A stretch of 47,598 nucleotides of DNA from Nitrososphaerota archaeon (GCA_027886825.1 JAPCJS010000004.1:1-47598); one strand, 5' to 3'; shown: positions 8,736-17,622, counted from the first letter of the stretch. Made by a program: numbers and translations. Notes: generated from the sequence alone by a model not told the origin.

Positions 8736-10155
8736 CTATTGGCAACTGGCCAGATACGCGTTCACGTCGACCTGCTCTGCCTCGTAGCCGCCGTTCTGGG
8801 CCTCCGCCAGACTCTTCGCGCTGGCTGCGTCCGGCGCGAATACCGCGAGCATGAAGCAGGGCAGGATGTCGCTCTCATCTGTCATCTGGAAGTAGAACCA
8901 CGATCCCTTGTCCTGCTTGCTGTTGTAGACGTCGACCCAGAGACTATCGCTCGCGCTGCCACCCGGCCCGCTGATTTGCAGGGAGTACCGGGTATTGGCG
9001 GAGGGAACGACCTGAAGTGAGTTCACCTGATTCGAGTATGACTGGATGCCCTTGGCGTTGAAGACCGTCTTCCCCTGTCCGTCGGTCCCCACTATGCTCA
9101 CTCCGTCCCTGTAGTCGAGGCCAGCGTACTTCCAGCTCAGCACCGCCGGCTTGCCGAGGGCCACGTACCCCGTCTTCGGGTCGTTGTCATTCGGGGTCGC
9201 GGTGAATGACTCTATCACCGGGGGACGATAGATGAGCTGTGCGCTGAGCGACGCCTGCGCCTTGCCACAGTTCCCGACAGCGGTCAGCACGAACGGCTTT
9301 GCCGTCTCTGACTGCTGGAGCTCACCCATCTCGAAGGTCTGCTGCCCTGATGGCCCCAGCGCGATGCCGTTGCCAAGGTTGGGGCCGGTCAGAGTCACGC
9401 TGCTCAGGCTTCCAGGATGGTCGTCCACCGGAGGGAAGCCTCCGCTTCTCACGTCCCAAGATATGGCTACGGATTGAAACGGCGCCGTGAGATTGTCCAC
9501 GTCGTCCTTGTACACAGTGCTAGCGCCGATGAACTGGAAGCTCTCGATCTTGAGGTAGTCCGACTGGGCCGCGAACTTCGGCGGGTCGGCCTGACATGGG
9601 GGATACAGCTCCAGCAAGCCCAAGTCGTCGAGATCGGGGCCAGCGTCGTCGCCGTCTTCGTGAAAGGGTTGTAGAGCTGATCGTCCCCCGCGGATCGTCC
9701 TGCGCGACAACGATCCAATATTGCAAGAGCAGCGCCTGCATTCCGACTTTGAGGAATGTTGGGTCCGTTTTCCACGACTTGAGGACCACGCTCACCGAGG
9801 TCTTTTGACCTGGCCCAAGCGGAGTCACAGCAGCAGCCCCCTCCCCGGCGCCCCCGCCGACTCCGAATCCCGATGAGAAGACGGCGTCGAAGCCATCTTG
9901 AAGGAGGTCCGCGGTGACCGTGCCGGAGGTCTCCTGCTTGGTGTTGTTGATGACCGTCACGTCAACCTGGGCTGTGCTGTTCGGCCACGCAGTCGATGGG
10001 CTCATCTTGTCGACGACGACCCGGATGTCGGGCACTCGGCCCGGGGGAAGGATGCGCCGCATCTCCTCGAGGGCATCGCTCGGCTCTGCTCCGCTCTGTG
10101 CGATTGCTCTTATCTGCCCTAGAATGCTCTGGTACTCGAGCATGCTCCGGTACAC
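8736..10155 (-). pseudogene. Beta-rich Ig-like/adhesin-type protein, frame broken twice
   Basis: The coding signal is continuous but shifts frame twice. The N-terminal part (10155 down to about 9690, GTG start) covers a helical start and a beta-rich domain. A short middle piece in a second frame covers about 9689-9640, and a third frame runs to the stop at 8736. The whole would be about 470 residues with several Ig-like beta domains (Asn-rich, Gly/Ser-rich strands such as Ala-Val-Leu-Ser-Trp-Lys). Each shift is repaired by one added base in a homopolymer: the C5 run at 9685-9689 and the G4 run at 9636-9639. No signal peptide is visible at the present N-terminus. Either a sequencing artefact or a recent pseudogene. 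Function unknown. Confidence 0.6.
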
Positions 10156-10342
10156 CGACCCCGGAGAGTGGCTAGGGACGCTCCCGCTCTATCCCCTCGG
10201 GGTCCTGCTCAACAAGTTGGACCCGTCAGCGAACAAACTGCTAGGGCACGTCAAGGCCTCCCTTAGTCAGATAAACCTTGGTCCATACAACAAGGATAGC
10301 ATAATCGCCTACGGAATGTTCGTGGCAGAAAAGCTGAGTTGA
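10156..10342 (+). pseudogene. Possible C-terminal fragment of an unrelated gene
   Basis: The plus-strand frame ending at TGA 10340-10342 becomes protein-like only after the start of the opposite-strand gene at 10155. About 60 residues include Leu-Pro-Leu-Tyr-Pro-Leu-Gly-Val-Leu-Leu-Asn-Lys-Leu and end Tyr-Gly-Met-Phe-Val-Ala-Glu-Lys-Leu-Ser. No start codon fits. It reads like the 3' end of a gene whose 5' part was lost at this junction. Family not recognised. Confidence 0.3.
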
Positions 10343-10463
10343 CTGACCCCTCAGTATCGAGGGGCCAAATCTCACCGATCATTCCTACTTCCTGTTCAAA
10401 GCCATCTCATATTGGGGGCTGAAGTGGTCTCTCGAGTGACTCTTGTGGGGATGTATGCGAAAA

Positions 10464-11297
10464 TTAGCTTCTTAGGAAATCCACTAGCGCGGGGTTGACT
10501 TCGTCCGGGTGCGTCCAGGTGATGCAGTGAGGCCCGTCTTTCACGACTATGTAGCGTGCTCCCTCGACCATCTTGGCCGTCCGCGCTCCTGAAGCCGAGA
10601 TTGGAACGATCCGGTCCGCATCACCGTGAAGAACAAGGGTGGGCACGTCTATACGGGAGAGGTCCTTGCGGAAATCTTCGTGCCAGGTGGGCACGCAGGC
10701 ATAGCTGGCCGTTGCTGAGGCGCCGGCAGCGACGTTCCAGCAGGCCTGGATCGCCTGCTCGCTTACGCGCTTACCCAAGAGAAGGTCGGCATTGAAGAAG
10801 TTCTTGAAGAATTCTGTGAAGAAGGCATAGCGGTCTGCAGCGACCGCTTTCTGGATCCCGTCAAAGACACTCCCGTCCACTCCCTCCGGATTATCCTGCG
10901 TCTTTAACAGGAATGGGGGGACTGAACTGATGAAGACCGCCTTGCTGACACCCTTTGAGCCGTTTCTTCCGAGGTAGCGGGCCACTTCGCCGCCGCCCAT
11001 GGAGAAACCTACCATGGAGAAGTCTTGGAGTCCGAGATGACTGACGAGTTTGTGGAGGTCGTCCGCAAATGTATCGTAGTTGTACCCTGACGTGGGCTTG
11101 CTCGATTGGCCGAATCCACGGCGGTCGTAGGTGATGACGCGGAAGCCCGCGTCGAGCAGGACAGGCACCTGCTTTTCCCAGGAAGCTCCGCTCAAAGGAT
11201 ACCCATGGATCAGGACGACCGGTTTGCCCGTGCCGTGGTCCTCGTAGTAGAGGTCTATCTCGGAGGAGTTTGCCTTACCAACATTGACAAAGGGCAC
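10464..11297 (-). CDS. Alpha/beta hydrolase (non-haem chloroperoxidase/esterase type)
   Basis: A 277-residue cytoplasmic alpha/beta hydrolase with a GTG start. The oxyanion strand reads Leu-Ile-His-Gly-Tyr-Pro at about residues 29-34. The nucleophile elbow Gly-Phe-Ser-Met-Gly-Gly places Ser at residue 99, the acid is Asp228 (His-Gly-Asp-Ala-Asp-Arg-Ile-Val-Pro) and the catalytic His is 257 (Asp-Gly-Pro-His). The segment Tyr-Asp-Arg-Arg-Gly-Phe-Gly-Gln-Ser is typical of the perhydrolase/haloperoxidase group. The physiological substrate cannot be deduced; ester hydrolysis is the safe call. The gene is divergent from the VOC gene at 11375. Confidence 0.9.
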   Translation of the reverse strand: MPFVNVGKANSSEIDLYYEDHGTGKPVVLIHGYPLSGASWEKQVPVLLDAGFRVITYDRRGFGQSSKPTSGYNYDTFADDLHKLVSHLGLQDFSMVGFSMGGGEVARYLGRNGSKGVSKAVFISSVPPFLLKTQDNPEGVDGSVFDGIQKAVAADRYAFFTEFFKNFFNADLLLGKRVSEQAIQACWNVAAGASATASYACVPTWHEDFRKDLSRIDVPTLVLHGDADRIVPISASGARTAKMVEGARYIVVKDGPHCITWTHPDEVNPALVDFLRS

Positions 11298-11374
11298 TTC
11301 TATGCACCAAAGACTTGGAGGCTGCCGTTACTAATAAACGTGACAAAACTAATGTAGGATTATCAGGTGAGTAG

Positions 11375-11909
11375 ATGAAGATGGCAGTGAATCTCTCCGA
11401 GAAACCTGTACAAAAGAAGATCACACCATTCCTGTGGTTCGACAAAAAAGGCGGAAGAGGCGATGAACTTTTACGTCTCGATCTTCAAGAATTCCCGAAT
11501 CGTCAGCATCAGCCGCTATCCCGATGGCCCGTTGGAAGGACCGATGAAGGGCATGGAGGGAAAGGTGCTGGGCGGGATCTTCGAGCTGGAGGGGCAGGCG
11601 TTTATGGCACTGGACGGCGGGCCACTCTTCAAGCCTACGCCAGCCGTTTCGTTCTACGTCGAGTGCGAAACACAAAAAGAGGTTGACCACTACTGGGATA
11701 AACTCGCCGAGGGCGGTGATCCGAAAGCCCAGCGTTGCGGCTGGCTCCAGGACAAATACGGTTTCTCTTGGCAGATCATTCCCGCCGCCCTGCCGCGCTT
11801 GCTCAGTGACCCCGATGGAGAGAAGGCTGGCCGTGCGATGCAAGCGATGCTCAAGATGAAAAAGATCGACATCGCAACCCTGAAACGGGCACACCGCGAT
11901 AGAAAATAG
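11375..11909 (+). pseudogene. VOC-superfamily (PhnB-like) protein with a one-base frameshift
   Basis: The family normally begins with a strand ending 'Ile-Thr-Pro-Phe-Leu-Trp-Phe-Asp' followed by 'Ala-Glu-Glu-Ala-Met-Asn-Phe-Tyr'. Here the first part is read from ATG 11375, the second part only in another frame, and the junction is an A6 run at 11444-11449. With five As the product is continuous, about 178 residues. The rest is an intact VOC fold of the 3-demethylubiquinone-methyltransferase-like (PhnB) group, with Phe-Glu-Leu-Glu-Gly-Gln, Phe-Tyr-Val-Glu-Cys-Glu and Gly-Trp-Leu-Gln-Asp-Lys-Tyr-Gly-Phe-Ser-Trp-Gln. An internal ATG at 11463 gives a 148-residue frame lacking the first strand. 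Substrate unknown. Confidence 0.8.
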
Positions 11910-12008
11910 AATTCACTGCAGAAGCCACAGGAAACATCCTTCGTTCGGGGCCGCAGGTAGGGCTGGGGGCTCGGAGTCTCCCGACCAGCTAGAACTCGGC
12001 TGAACGCC

Positions 12009-12503
12009 TCAGGCCCGAGGTGCAGCCCCTTTCTTCGCCTTGGCATAGTCGGACTCCATTGCCTTGGCAAGGCTCTTCCAGACCCTCGCATCGCCCTCCC
12101 TCTCCTCGGCAGCAATCTCAGAAACCTGCTCGGACGAGAGGTCCTTCTCGCTCGGATAGAGGATAAGCCCCGTGAACTCGAGCCTTGAGCCTCCGCTCCC
12201 TTCGGGAAAGAACTCGTACCAGTACTGGGAGTGAATGGTCGGGCCTGCGATGTGGGTGTTCGAGAACGAGCGCCTCTCAGGGTTGACCCTCACCAACCGC
12301 GTCTTCTCGACCACCCCCTTGTCTGTCTTCCTCGCGTCCTCCAGGATGAACGCATCCTCCGAGAGCTTCCTCACCTTCCGTGTGCCTTCCCACCCCATCA
12401 GAGGGAAGTCGTCCGGGTCGTAGTCGATGGACCATCTGAACGCCTCCTCCACCGGGACGGAGAAGCTCTGGCTGAACGAAAAACGCACCGAGATGAGCAC
12501 CAT
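12009..12503 (-). CDS. SRPBCC/START-fold ligand-binding protein
   Basis: A 164-residue protein with the polyketide-cyclase/START-like layout: an N-terminal strand ending in Phe-Ser-Val-Pro-Val-Glu-Glu-Ala-Phe-Arg-Trp, central strands around Glu-Lys-Thr-Arg-Leu-Val-Arg-Val and Tyr-Trp-Tyr-Glu-Phe-Phe, and a long C-terminal helix with Lys/Ala. Members bind hydrophobic ligands; no catalytic residues can be assigned. The tail is Lys/Ala-rich. It converges with the VOC gene. Confidence 0.7.
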   Translation of the reverse strand: MVLISVRFSFSQSFSVPVEEAFRWSIDYDPDDFPLMGWEGTRKVRKLSEDAFILEDARKTDKGVVEKTRLVRVNPERRSFSNTHIAGPTIHSQYWYEFFPEGSGGSRLEFTGLILYPSEKDLSSEQVSEIAAEEREGDARVWKSLAKAMESDYAKAKKGAAPRA

Positions 12504-12796
12504 ACCGACCGTCTCGAAGCTCCTTTGTTCTAATAACTGTTATCGCGTAGACTCTCTGACGTGCTACTGTTCTCATACCAGGAAGTTGAGTTCGAGGGCG
12601 ACCCACGCCGCATCTCCATTTTTTTGCAGTTGGGATCTCCCGCAATCCGTGGCCGGCGTAAACAGTTTTCTATGGAAATCTACTAGAACCTTTCCTTCTA
12701 TATGAAACTTGAATAGCTTCTTCGGTATTTTCCATGTCTTCCAACCTGAACCACGTGTGCTAGGACTAAATTCATTCACTGGAATCGCCCTAACGC
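12504..12796. promoter_or_regulatory. Divergent intergenic region with likely promoter for the secreted phosphoesterase
   Basis: No gene seen. An ACTAAATTCA TATA-like box at about 12764-12773 lies roughly 25-30 bases before the ATG at 12797, which would give a nearly leaderless transcript. The region also has to hold the promoter of the opposite SRPBCC gene, for which no clear box stands out. Confidence 0.35.
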
Positions 12797-14953
12797 ATGA
12801 GCCTCTTGGGTCGGCTGAAACCGCGACAAGATCTCCGCATGTTGGTCGTACTCTCTTTGCTCCTGTGCTCGGTCGTTGCGTTTGCGCTGTCCGCCAGCCC
12901 TGTGCTAGCGGCATCTATTTCCAGCAACGACCATCATGGCAATAGCTGTCAGCTCGACTCGGCCCAGGGCAACATACAGCACGTGATCTACATCCAATTT
13001 GACAACCTTCACCTGACGCGCGATAACCCGAACGTTCCATCGGATCTCGAGCAGATGCCCGCTCTCCTGAACTTTATGGAGCAGAACGGCATCGTGATGA
13101 GCGACCAGCAGACCCCGCTGATCTCCCACACGGCCAACGACATTCTGACGTCCCTCACGGGAGTCTATCCCGACCGCCTGGGAGAGGCGGTCTCGAACAG
13201 CTACGGCTACTTCAACCCGAGCGGGACGGTCAGCTTCGCCTCTTCGTTCACCTACTGGACCGATAAGGTCGGTGGGACGAATTCGAACTACAACCTGCTG
13301 ACATCCACCGGCCAGAACGCGCCAGCCCCCTGGGTATCTTACACCCGGGCCGGATGTGACGTGGGAGCCGTCGGGACGGCGAACCTGGAGCTCGAGAACC
13401 TCGGGGGCGACATCACTACAGTGTTCGGTGCAGGCTCGCCCCAGGCTGGGGAGGTGACCGCCAACTATAACCAGGCGTATGCGGACTTCGTCGGAATCGC
13501 GGTCCACTGCGCTACAGGCAATTCGGTCTGCTCGACATCGAATGGCGGCGTCGGCGACGTGCTCCCTAACGAGCCCGGCGGCTACAACGGGTACAACGCG
13601 CTCTTCGGCAACAAGTACGTCGCGCCCGTGATCAACGGTGGCCAGCCGATGACCGACCTGTCCGGGAACGTTATCAGCGACGGTGCGGGCCACGATGGCT
13701 TCCCAGGCTTCGACGGGATGTCGGCGTCGGTCTCCCTCTCCTACGTGGCGGCGATGCAGGAGCATGGCATCCCGATAACCTACGCGTACATCTCCGACGC
13801 CCACGACAACCACACAACCGGCAACGCCTATGGGCCAGGCGAGGCGGGATACGTGGCTCAGCTCGCCGCATACAACCAGGCCTTCGCGACATTCTTCGCC
13901 CGCCTCCAGCACGACGGTATCACCTCGAAGAACACGCTCTTCGTCGTCACGGCCGACGAGAACGACCACTTCGTGGGCGGACTTCCGACCCCCTCGAACT
14001 GCGACGGCGTCAACATCCCGTGCACCTACAGCCAGATCGGCGAGGTGGATGCTGACCTGACAGGCCTCCTCTCGACGACGACACAGTACAGCACCCACTT
14101 CGACTCCGCCCCCGCGATCTACATCAAGGGCAACCCCAGTCCGTCAGCGACGGTCACGCGGAATCTCGAGGGCTCCGTAGCCGCTCTTAGTGTGGTCAAT
14201 CCGATCAGCGGCGCCACGGACCAGGTAACGCAGTACATGGCCGATTCGGTCGAACTGAACCTCCTACACATGGTCACGGCGGACCCGGCGCGGACGCCCA
14301 CGTTCATCGACTTCGCCAACCCAGACTACTTCATCACCTCGGGCGTGAACTACTGCAGCGTCCCGACGGTCTACGTCTGTCTGGACTCGGGATTCGCCTG
14401 GAACCACGGCGACGTCCAGCCGGTGATAACTACGACCTGGCTGGGGCTGGTAGGTCCCGGGGTGGCCAAGAACGGCCTTGACACGAGCACCGTGTCTGAC
14501 CACGCCGATATCCGCCCCACGATGATGGCACTGCTGGGGCTCAGGGACGATTACACCTACGATGGGCACGTCATCGCCCAGGCGCTCGACGACGGTGCCA
14601 TTCGGTCGATACTTCACGGCTCCGGCGAGTTGAACTCCTACGACAGCCTTGCCGCGATGTACGACCAGATCAACGCTCCGACGGGCCAGTTCGCCCTGAC
14701 CACGCTCACGATATCGACCCATGCGCTCGAGAGCCACACGCCGGGTGACGCGACCTACTCCTATCTGGAGGGGCAGCTGACCTCCATGACGACCCAACGT
14801 GACGCGATCGCGTCCCAGATGAACGCGATCCTGCAGTCCGCCGTCTTCGGCAGCAACAACCAGCACATCGACGACACCCAGGCCGACTCGCTGATAGCCC
14901 AGGGCCAGCGCCTCCTCACCCAGGCGAACACGCTCGCAGCCCTGTTGGCGTAG
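12797..14953 (+). CDS. Secreted alkaline-phosphatase-superfamily phosphoesterase
   Basis: A 718-residue exported enzyme. Residues about 14-39 form a signal peptide ending near Val-Leu-Ala-Ala. The mature part has superfamily metal and active-site segments: Tyr-Ile-Gln-Phe-Asp-Asn (first metal Asp, about residue 69), Ser-His-Thr-Ala-Asn-Asp-Ile-Leu-Thr-Ser-Leu-Thr-Gly-Val-Tyr-Pro-Asp (nucleophile region, about 113-130), Val-Thr-Ala-Asp-Glu-Asn-Asp-His, Trp-Asn-His-Gly-Asp, and Val-Ser-Asp-His-Ala-Asp-Ile-Arg-Pro-Thr-Met-Met-Ala-Leu-Leu-Gly. Similar long proteins are best known to me from actinobacteria, so transfer is possible. The C-terminus is a helical stretch of about 70 residues. Its likely job is releasing phosphate from an external ester; substrate unknown. 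Confidence 0.8.
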   Translation: MSLLGRLKPRQDLRMLVVLSLLLCSVVAFALSASPVLAASISSNDHHGNSCQLDSAQGNIQHVIYIQFDNLHLTRDNPNVPSDLEQMPALLNFMEQNGIVMSDQQTPLISHTANDILTSLTGVYPDRLGEAVSNSYGYFNPSGTVSFASSFTYWTDKVGGTNSNYNLLTSTGQNAPAPWVSYTRAGCDVGAVGTANLELENLGGDITTVFGAGSPQAGEVTANYNQAYADFVGIAVHCATGNSVCSTSNGGVGDVLPNEPGGYNGYNALFGNKYVAPVINGGQPMTDLSGNVISDGAGHDGFPGFDGMSASVSLSYVAAMQEHGIPITYAYISDAHDNHTTGNAYGPGEAGYVAQLAAYNQAFATFFARLQHDGITSKNTLFVVTADENDHFVGGLPTPSNCDGVNIPCTYSQIGEVDADLTGLLSTTTQYSTHFDSAPAIYIKGNPSPSATVTRNLEGSVAALSVVNPISGATDQVTQYMADSVELNLLHMVTADPARTPTFIDFANPDYFITSGVNYCSVPTVYVCLDSGFAWNHGDVQPVITTTWLGLVGPGVAKNGLDTSTVSDHADIRPTMMALLGLRDDYTYDGHVIAQALDDGAIRSILHGSGELNSYDSLAAMYDQINAPTGQFALTTLTISTHALESHTPGDATYSYLEGQLTSMTTQRDAIASQMNAILQSAVFGSNNQHIDDTQADSLIAQGQRLLTQANTLAALLA

Positions 14954-14984
14954 TGATGTCCCTTTCCGGCTCCCAAACAGGGCC

Positions 14985-15404
14985 CTAGGACGTCGCTGCC
15001 AGGGTCTTTAGAGCCTCATAGAGCAGGATCACGACCGCCGCCGCGCAGACAATCAGCGAGAACACGTACGTCGACGTTATCGAGGCCGGCCTCAGGATCG
15101 TCAACAGGACCACGAGCGCGCTGGCGAAGAAGGCCACGAACGTGGCCTGCAGAGGGATCACAGTCCTCCTTATCCGGATCACATTTTCAAAGACAATCTT
15201 GTCGACCGTGTAGCCATTCTGGTCTGGTTTGGCAAGCCCTGCCCTGACGAGCTTCTTGATGTGGTACTCTGCCACCGAAGGCGAGCTCAGCTTCAGAGCC
15301 CTCTGGACATCGTGGATGCCCAGCGGAGTCCCGGCGCGGTATAGGCAGCGATAGACCCGGAGAGTGGTGCCCTTGAGGACGTAGTCTGCCCGTTCGTCAC
15401 TCAT
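14985..15404 (-). CDS. Winged-helix regulator with two C-terminal membrane spans
   Basis: A 139-residue protein. Residues 1-75 form a winged helix (Thr-Leu-Arg-Val-Tyr-Arg-Cys-Leu-Tyr, Leu-Ser-Ser-Pro-Ser-Val-Ala-Glu-Tyr-His-Ile-Lys-Lys-Leu as recognition helix, then the wing Gly-Tyr-Thr-Val). Two hydrophobic segments follow at about 85-105 and 113-132. Membrane-tethered winged-helix proteins are common in archaea and are thought to link surface state to transcription. It is divergent from the Ser/Thr-rich surface protein at 15514, and an operator-like palindrome (15467-15483) lies between them, so control of that gene is likely (inference). Confidence 0.8.
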   Translation of the reverse strand: MSDERADYVLKGTTLRVYRCLYRAGTPLGIHDVQRALKLSSPSVAEYHIKKLVRAGLAKPDQNGYTVDKIVFENVIRIRRTVIPLQATFVAFFASALVVLLTILRPASITSTYVFSLIVCAAAVVILLYEALKTLAATS

Positions 15405-15466
15405 TCACCGACTCCCCGGAGGTAGAGAGAGGCACAAGACTCAGACGGCGCTCCTATGAAACTACT

Positions 15467-15483
15467 GTCCTAAAACATAGGAC
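15467..15483. promoter_or_regulatory. Palindromic operator GTCCTA-N5-TAGGAC
   Basis: A perfect 6+6 inverted repeat with a 5-base spacer. It directly abuts a TATA-like CTATATC box at 15483-15489, and its right end lies 31 bases before the TTG start of the gene at 15514. A near copy with the same spacer sits before the gene at 16346. Probably a binding site for one of the two neighbouring winged-helix proteins. Confidence 0.5.
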
Positions 15484-15513
15484 TATATCGGCCATGGGCA
15501 AAAGAGACCTCAG

Positions 15514-16209
15514 TTGTCCGAGTACAAGAGACAGATCGCTGCAGGCGCGACGGTCGCTGTCGTAGTCGTCTTCGTACTTGCCCTAGGTGTCGGTGCGTTC
15601 TTCCCGGAGGCCACCTCGAGCGAGAGCCTGACTACTACGGCAACGAGCGGGACCCTGACAGCTTCATCATCGACCTTTCCCACATCGAGCACCCCACCCT
15701 CATCTTCAATATCGAGTTCGGGCACGACGAGTTCCACCGCAACCTCTTCTGGGGTCGGCGCCACAAGTACAACCACCATCACCACGACGGTCCCAGCGAC
15801 GTCCAATACGGTCCCCTTTACTTCGACTACGACGACTGCATCTGCGTCTACAACTACGACGACTCTTACAACCACCGCAGTTTCTACGACGGTGTGCTAT
15901 ACCTGTGGCATCCTCAAGATCGAGTCTGTGAACCTGACGATCGGCGCGGCGGCCGGGAACAGGACCATCCTGTCCTTGACCATAGCAAACAACGGAAGCG
16001 AAGACATATCGAACCTGTCGGTGTCTCTTGCTTCCACGGTGGTCGTCGTGATCCCGGCACTTGCGGCGGGCACCCAGACCTGGGTGAGCATCCAGGTCCC
16101 CGATTCCCAGCCGATCGAGGCAGGACAGTCCTATCAGGTCATCATTCAGGGTGGATACGGGTCCTACCCTACCGGAGCGATTACGACTGTGGAAGCGTCC
16201 AGCTCATGA
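15514..16209 (+). CDS. Ser/Thr-rich cell-surface protein
   Basis: 231 residues from a TTG start. A short basic N-terminus precedes a transmembrane anchor at about residues 9-29. About 95 residues of almost pure Ser/Thr/Ala follow (a likely O-glycosylated stalk), then a Cys-Tyr-Thr-Cys motif and a beta-rich domain of about 95 residues with Asn-Leu-Thr and Asn-Arg-Thr sequons. The C-terminal domain looks like a CARDB/COG1361-type Ig-like fold (Ile-Ala-Asn-Asn-Gly-Ser-Glu-Asp-Ile). It is probably anchored in the membrane and displayed outside. The promoter carries the palindrome described at 15467-15483. Confidence 0.7.
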   Translation: MSEYKRQIAAGATVAVVVVFVLALGVGAFFPEATSSESLTTTATSGTLTASSSTFPTSSTPPSSSISSSGTTSSTATSSGVGATSTTTITTTVPATSNTVPFTSTTTTASASTTTTTLTTTAVSTTVCYTCGILKIESVNLTIGAAAGNRTILSLTIANNGSEDISNLSVSLASTVVVVIPALAAGTQTWVSIQVPDSQPIEAGQSYQVIIQGGYGSYPTGAITTVEASSS

Positions 16210-16296
16210 GGGGCCCGCATATAATCCAATCTAGAGCATCCCTGGAAAGCAGCACCGCCACGCTCATCCTAAAGTTAGTACGCACCCCAATCGGCT

Positions 16297-16313
16297 GTCC
16301 TAACCCGTAGGTT
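16297..16313. promoter_or_regulatory. Second operator-like site GTCCTA-N5-TAGGTT
   Basis: It shares the left half-site GTCCTA, the 5-base spacer and four of six bases of the right half with the palindrome at 15467-15483. A TATA-like CTACTATC follows, and the TTG start at 16346 lies 33 bases after the site, almost the same geometry as the first site. Confidence 0.4.
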
Positions 16314-16345
16314 CTACTATCTTCTCGGTTCCTCTTTCTATCAGG

Positions 16346-17257
16346 TTGATTCAGACGAGCAGCCTGTCATTCACGCGCCGGAGGGTCTCTCCCCCATCGG
16401 GAACGCTTGCTCGCGGCTACCGGGCAATCCCCTTCTCGATCGTTGTAGCGGGCATCCTGATCTCGGCGAGCCTGTTCTTCGCGCTAGGCAATTCGACGAA
16501 GACCGTAACCCAGACCAATACTTCGACTCTGCTTCAGACGACCAGGACCGTGACCACAGGCGGCGAGGGCCCTTCAGACCATCACTACATGGTCTTCCAG
16601 CAGATCGGCGCCTGTTCACCCGAGTTCTGGGGCGTCCCCTGGTCCGTCACGGTCGGGAACGTGACCGAGGTGCAACCGTCCGGGACGCCGCTGCCCCTGA
16701 ACAACTACGGGCTGTCGGGCACCGTGGACAAGAATCTGACGATCATCGTCTTCTCGCTGCCCGACGGGACATACCATTTCAGCGTCAGTCCATCTGCAGG
16801 GTTCTTCACGCCGCAGTCTGGCACCGCCGTCGTCAACCGGACCGACGTTCTGGTCGATGTCGCTTACACGGGTACGTCGTGCGTAACGATAACGAGCAGC
16901 CCGACCCAAGGTTTCGCTCGGGAGTTCAGGGTGACATTTGCCCAGTCCGGCGCCTGCTCGCCCTCAGCCTACATCGCACCCTGGTCGGTGAACCTTGGGA
17001 ACGAGATTGAGGCTGAACCTGCCGGTGCGACCCTTCCCATCCAGAACGACACCTACACGGCGAGTCCGCTCTACGCGAACGTCTCGACGATAATCTTCTC
17101 GGTACCCGATGGGACATATCAGTTCAGGGTCTCCCCCTTTGGACCGTTCGGGCCAGATTCCGGCACCGTCACCGTCGACGGAGCAGATGTGACTGTACCG
17201 CTGAGCGGGCCGTTCCTCTCCTGCACGACCACGACACCGGGGAGTTCCTCCACATGA
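16346..17257 (+). CDS. Surface protein with two copies of an exported beta-domain
   Basis: 303 residues from a TTG start. A basic N-terminus, a membrane segment at about residues 27-47 and a Thr-rich linker precede two homologous domains at about residues 72-180 and 192-292. Each has Phe-x-Gln-x-Gly-Ala-Cys-Ser-Pro, Pro-Trp-Ser-Val-x-(Val/Leu)-Gly-Asn, Ile-Phe-Ser-(Leu/Val)-Pro-Asp-Gly-Thr-Tyr and a closing Gly-Thr-(Ala/Val)-Thr/Val-Val strand with a Cys near the end. This resembles the short beta repeats common in archaeal surface proteins and is the same domain as in the protein at 274-777. The stop overlaps the start of the next gene (ATGA), so the two are co-transcribed. Confidence 0.75.
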   Translation: MIQTSSLSFTRRRVSPPSGTLARGYRAIPFSIVVAGILISASLFFALGNSTKTVTQTNTSTLLQTTRTVTTGGEGPSDHHYMVFQQIGACSPEFWGVPWSVTVGNVTEVQPSGTPLPLNNYGLSGTVDKNLTIIVFSLPDGTYHFSVSPSAGFFTPQSGTAVVNRTDVLVDVAYTGTSCVTITSSPTQGFAREFRVTFAQSGACSPSAYIAPWSVNLGNEIEAEPAGATLPIQNDTYTASPLYANVSTIIFSVPDGTYQFRVSPFGPFGPDSGTVTVDGADVTVPLSGPFLSCTTTTPGSSST

Positions 17258-17622
17258 GCTCAGGGAAGCCGGACCTTGAAGCCCGGGAGCGGTTTGCATC
17301 TCCCGGCGTCTGGATATGGCGGGGCAGGGTGAAATCGCGCTGGGAGAGCCTTGGATTCGATTCGGGAACGTTCGACCTGTTCATGAAGATGAAGGGGGCC
17401 AGGACAAGATCCAACCTCCTGTACGCCCTATCGAATCCAAGGGACAGGCTGCAACTCGCTCAGGAGCTCGGCGTCGACTGGAAGGTCGTCGACTATCACA
17501 TCGGCCTGCTGAGCAAGTGCGCCCTTGTTCACGAGGATTCTGTGTTTGGAAGGACCAGGATGTACCGTCTCACGACCCTAGGAGAATCCTTGCTTCGACT
17601 GCTCGGGGAGTTCGATAGGTAG
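17254..17622 (+). CDS. Winged-helix transcriptional regulator
   Basis: 122 residues. The first 40 are a basic arm; residues about 45-120 form a winged helix with Ser-Asn-Leu-Leu-Tyr-Ala-Leu-Ser, Leu-Ala-Gln-Glu-Leu-Gly-Val-Asp-Trp-Lys-Val-Val-Asp-Tyr-His-Ile as recognition helix and a wing Phe-Gly-Arg-Thr-Arg-Met-Tyr-Arg-Leu. The ATG overlaps the stop of the surface-protein gene by four bases. Coupling of a surface protein and a regulator in one operon suggests local autoregulation, perhaps through the sites at 15467 and 16297 (inference). No metal or ligand site is visible. Confidence 0.75.
   Translation: MSSGKPDLEARERFASPGVWIWRGRVKSRWESLGFDSGTFDLFMKMKGARTRSNLLYALSNPRDRLQLAQELGVDWKVVDYHIGLLSKCALVHEDSVFGRTRMYRLTTLGESLLRLLGEFDR

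Noticed and set aside
12905-14098. A 397-residue minus-strand frame opposite the secreted phosphoesterase
   Set aside because: It is the antisense of a clear gene, rich in Val/Arg/Gly/Asp as expected for the complement of GC-rich codons, with no family motifs.
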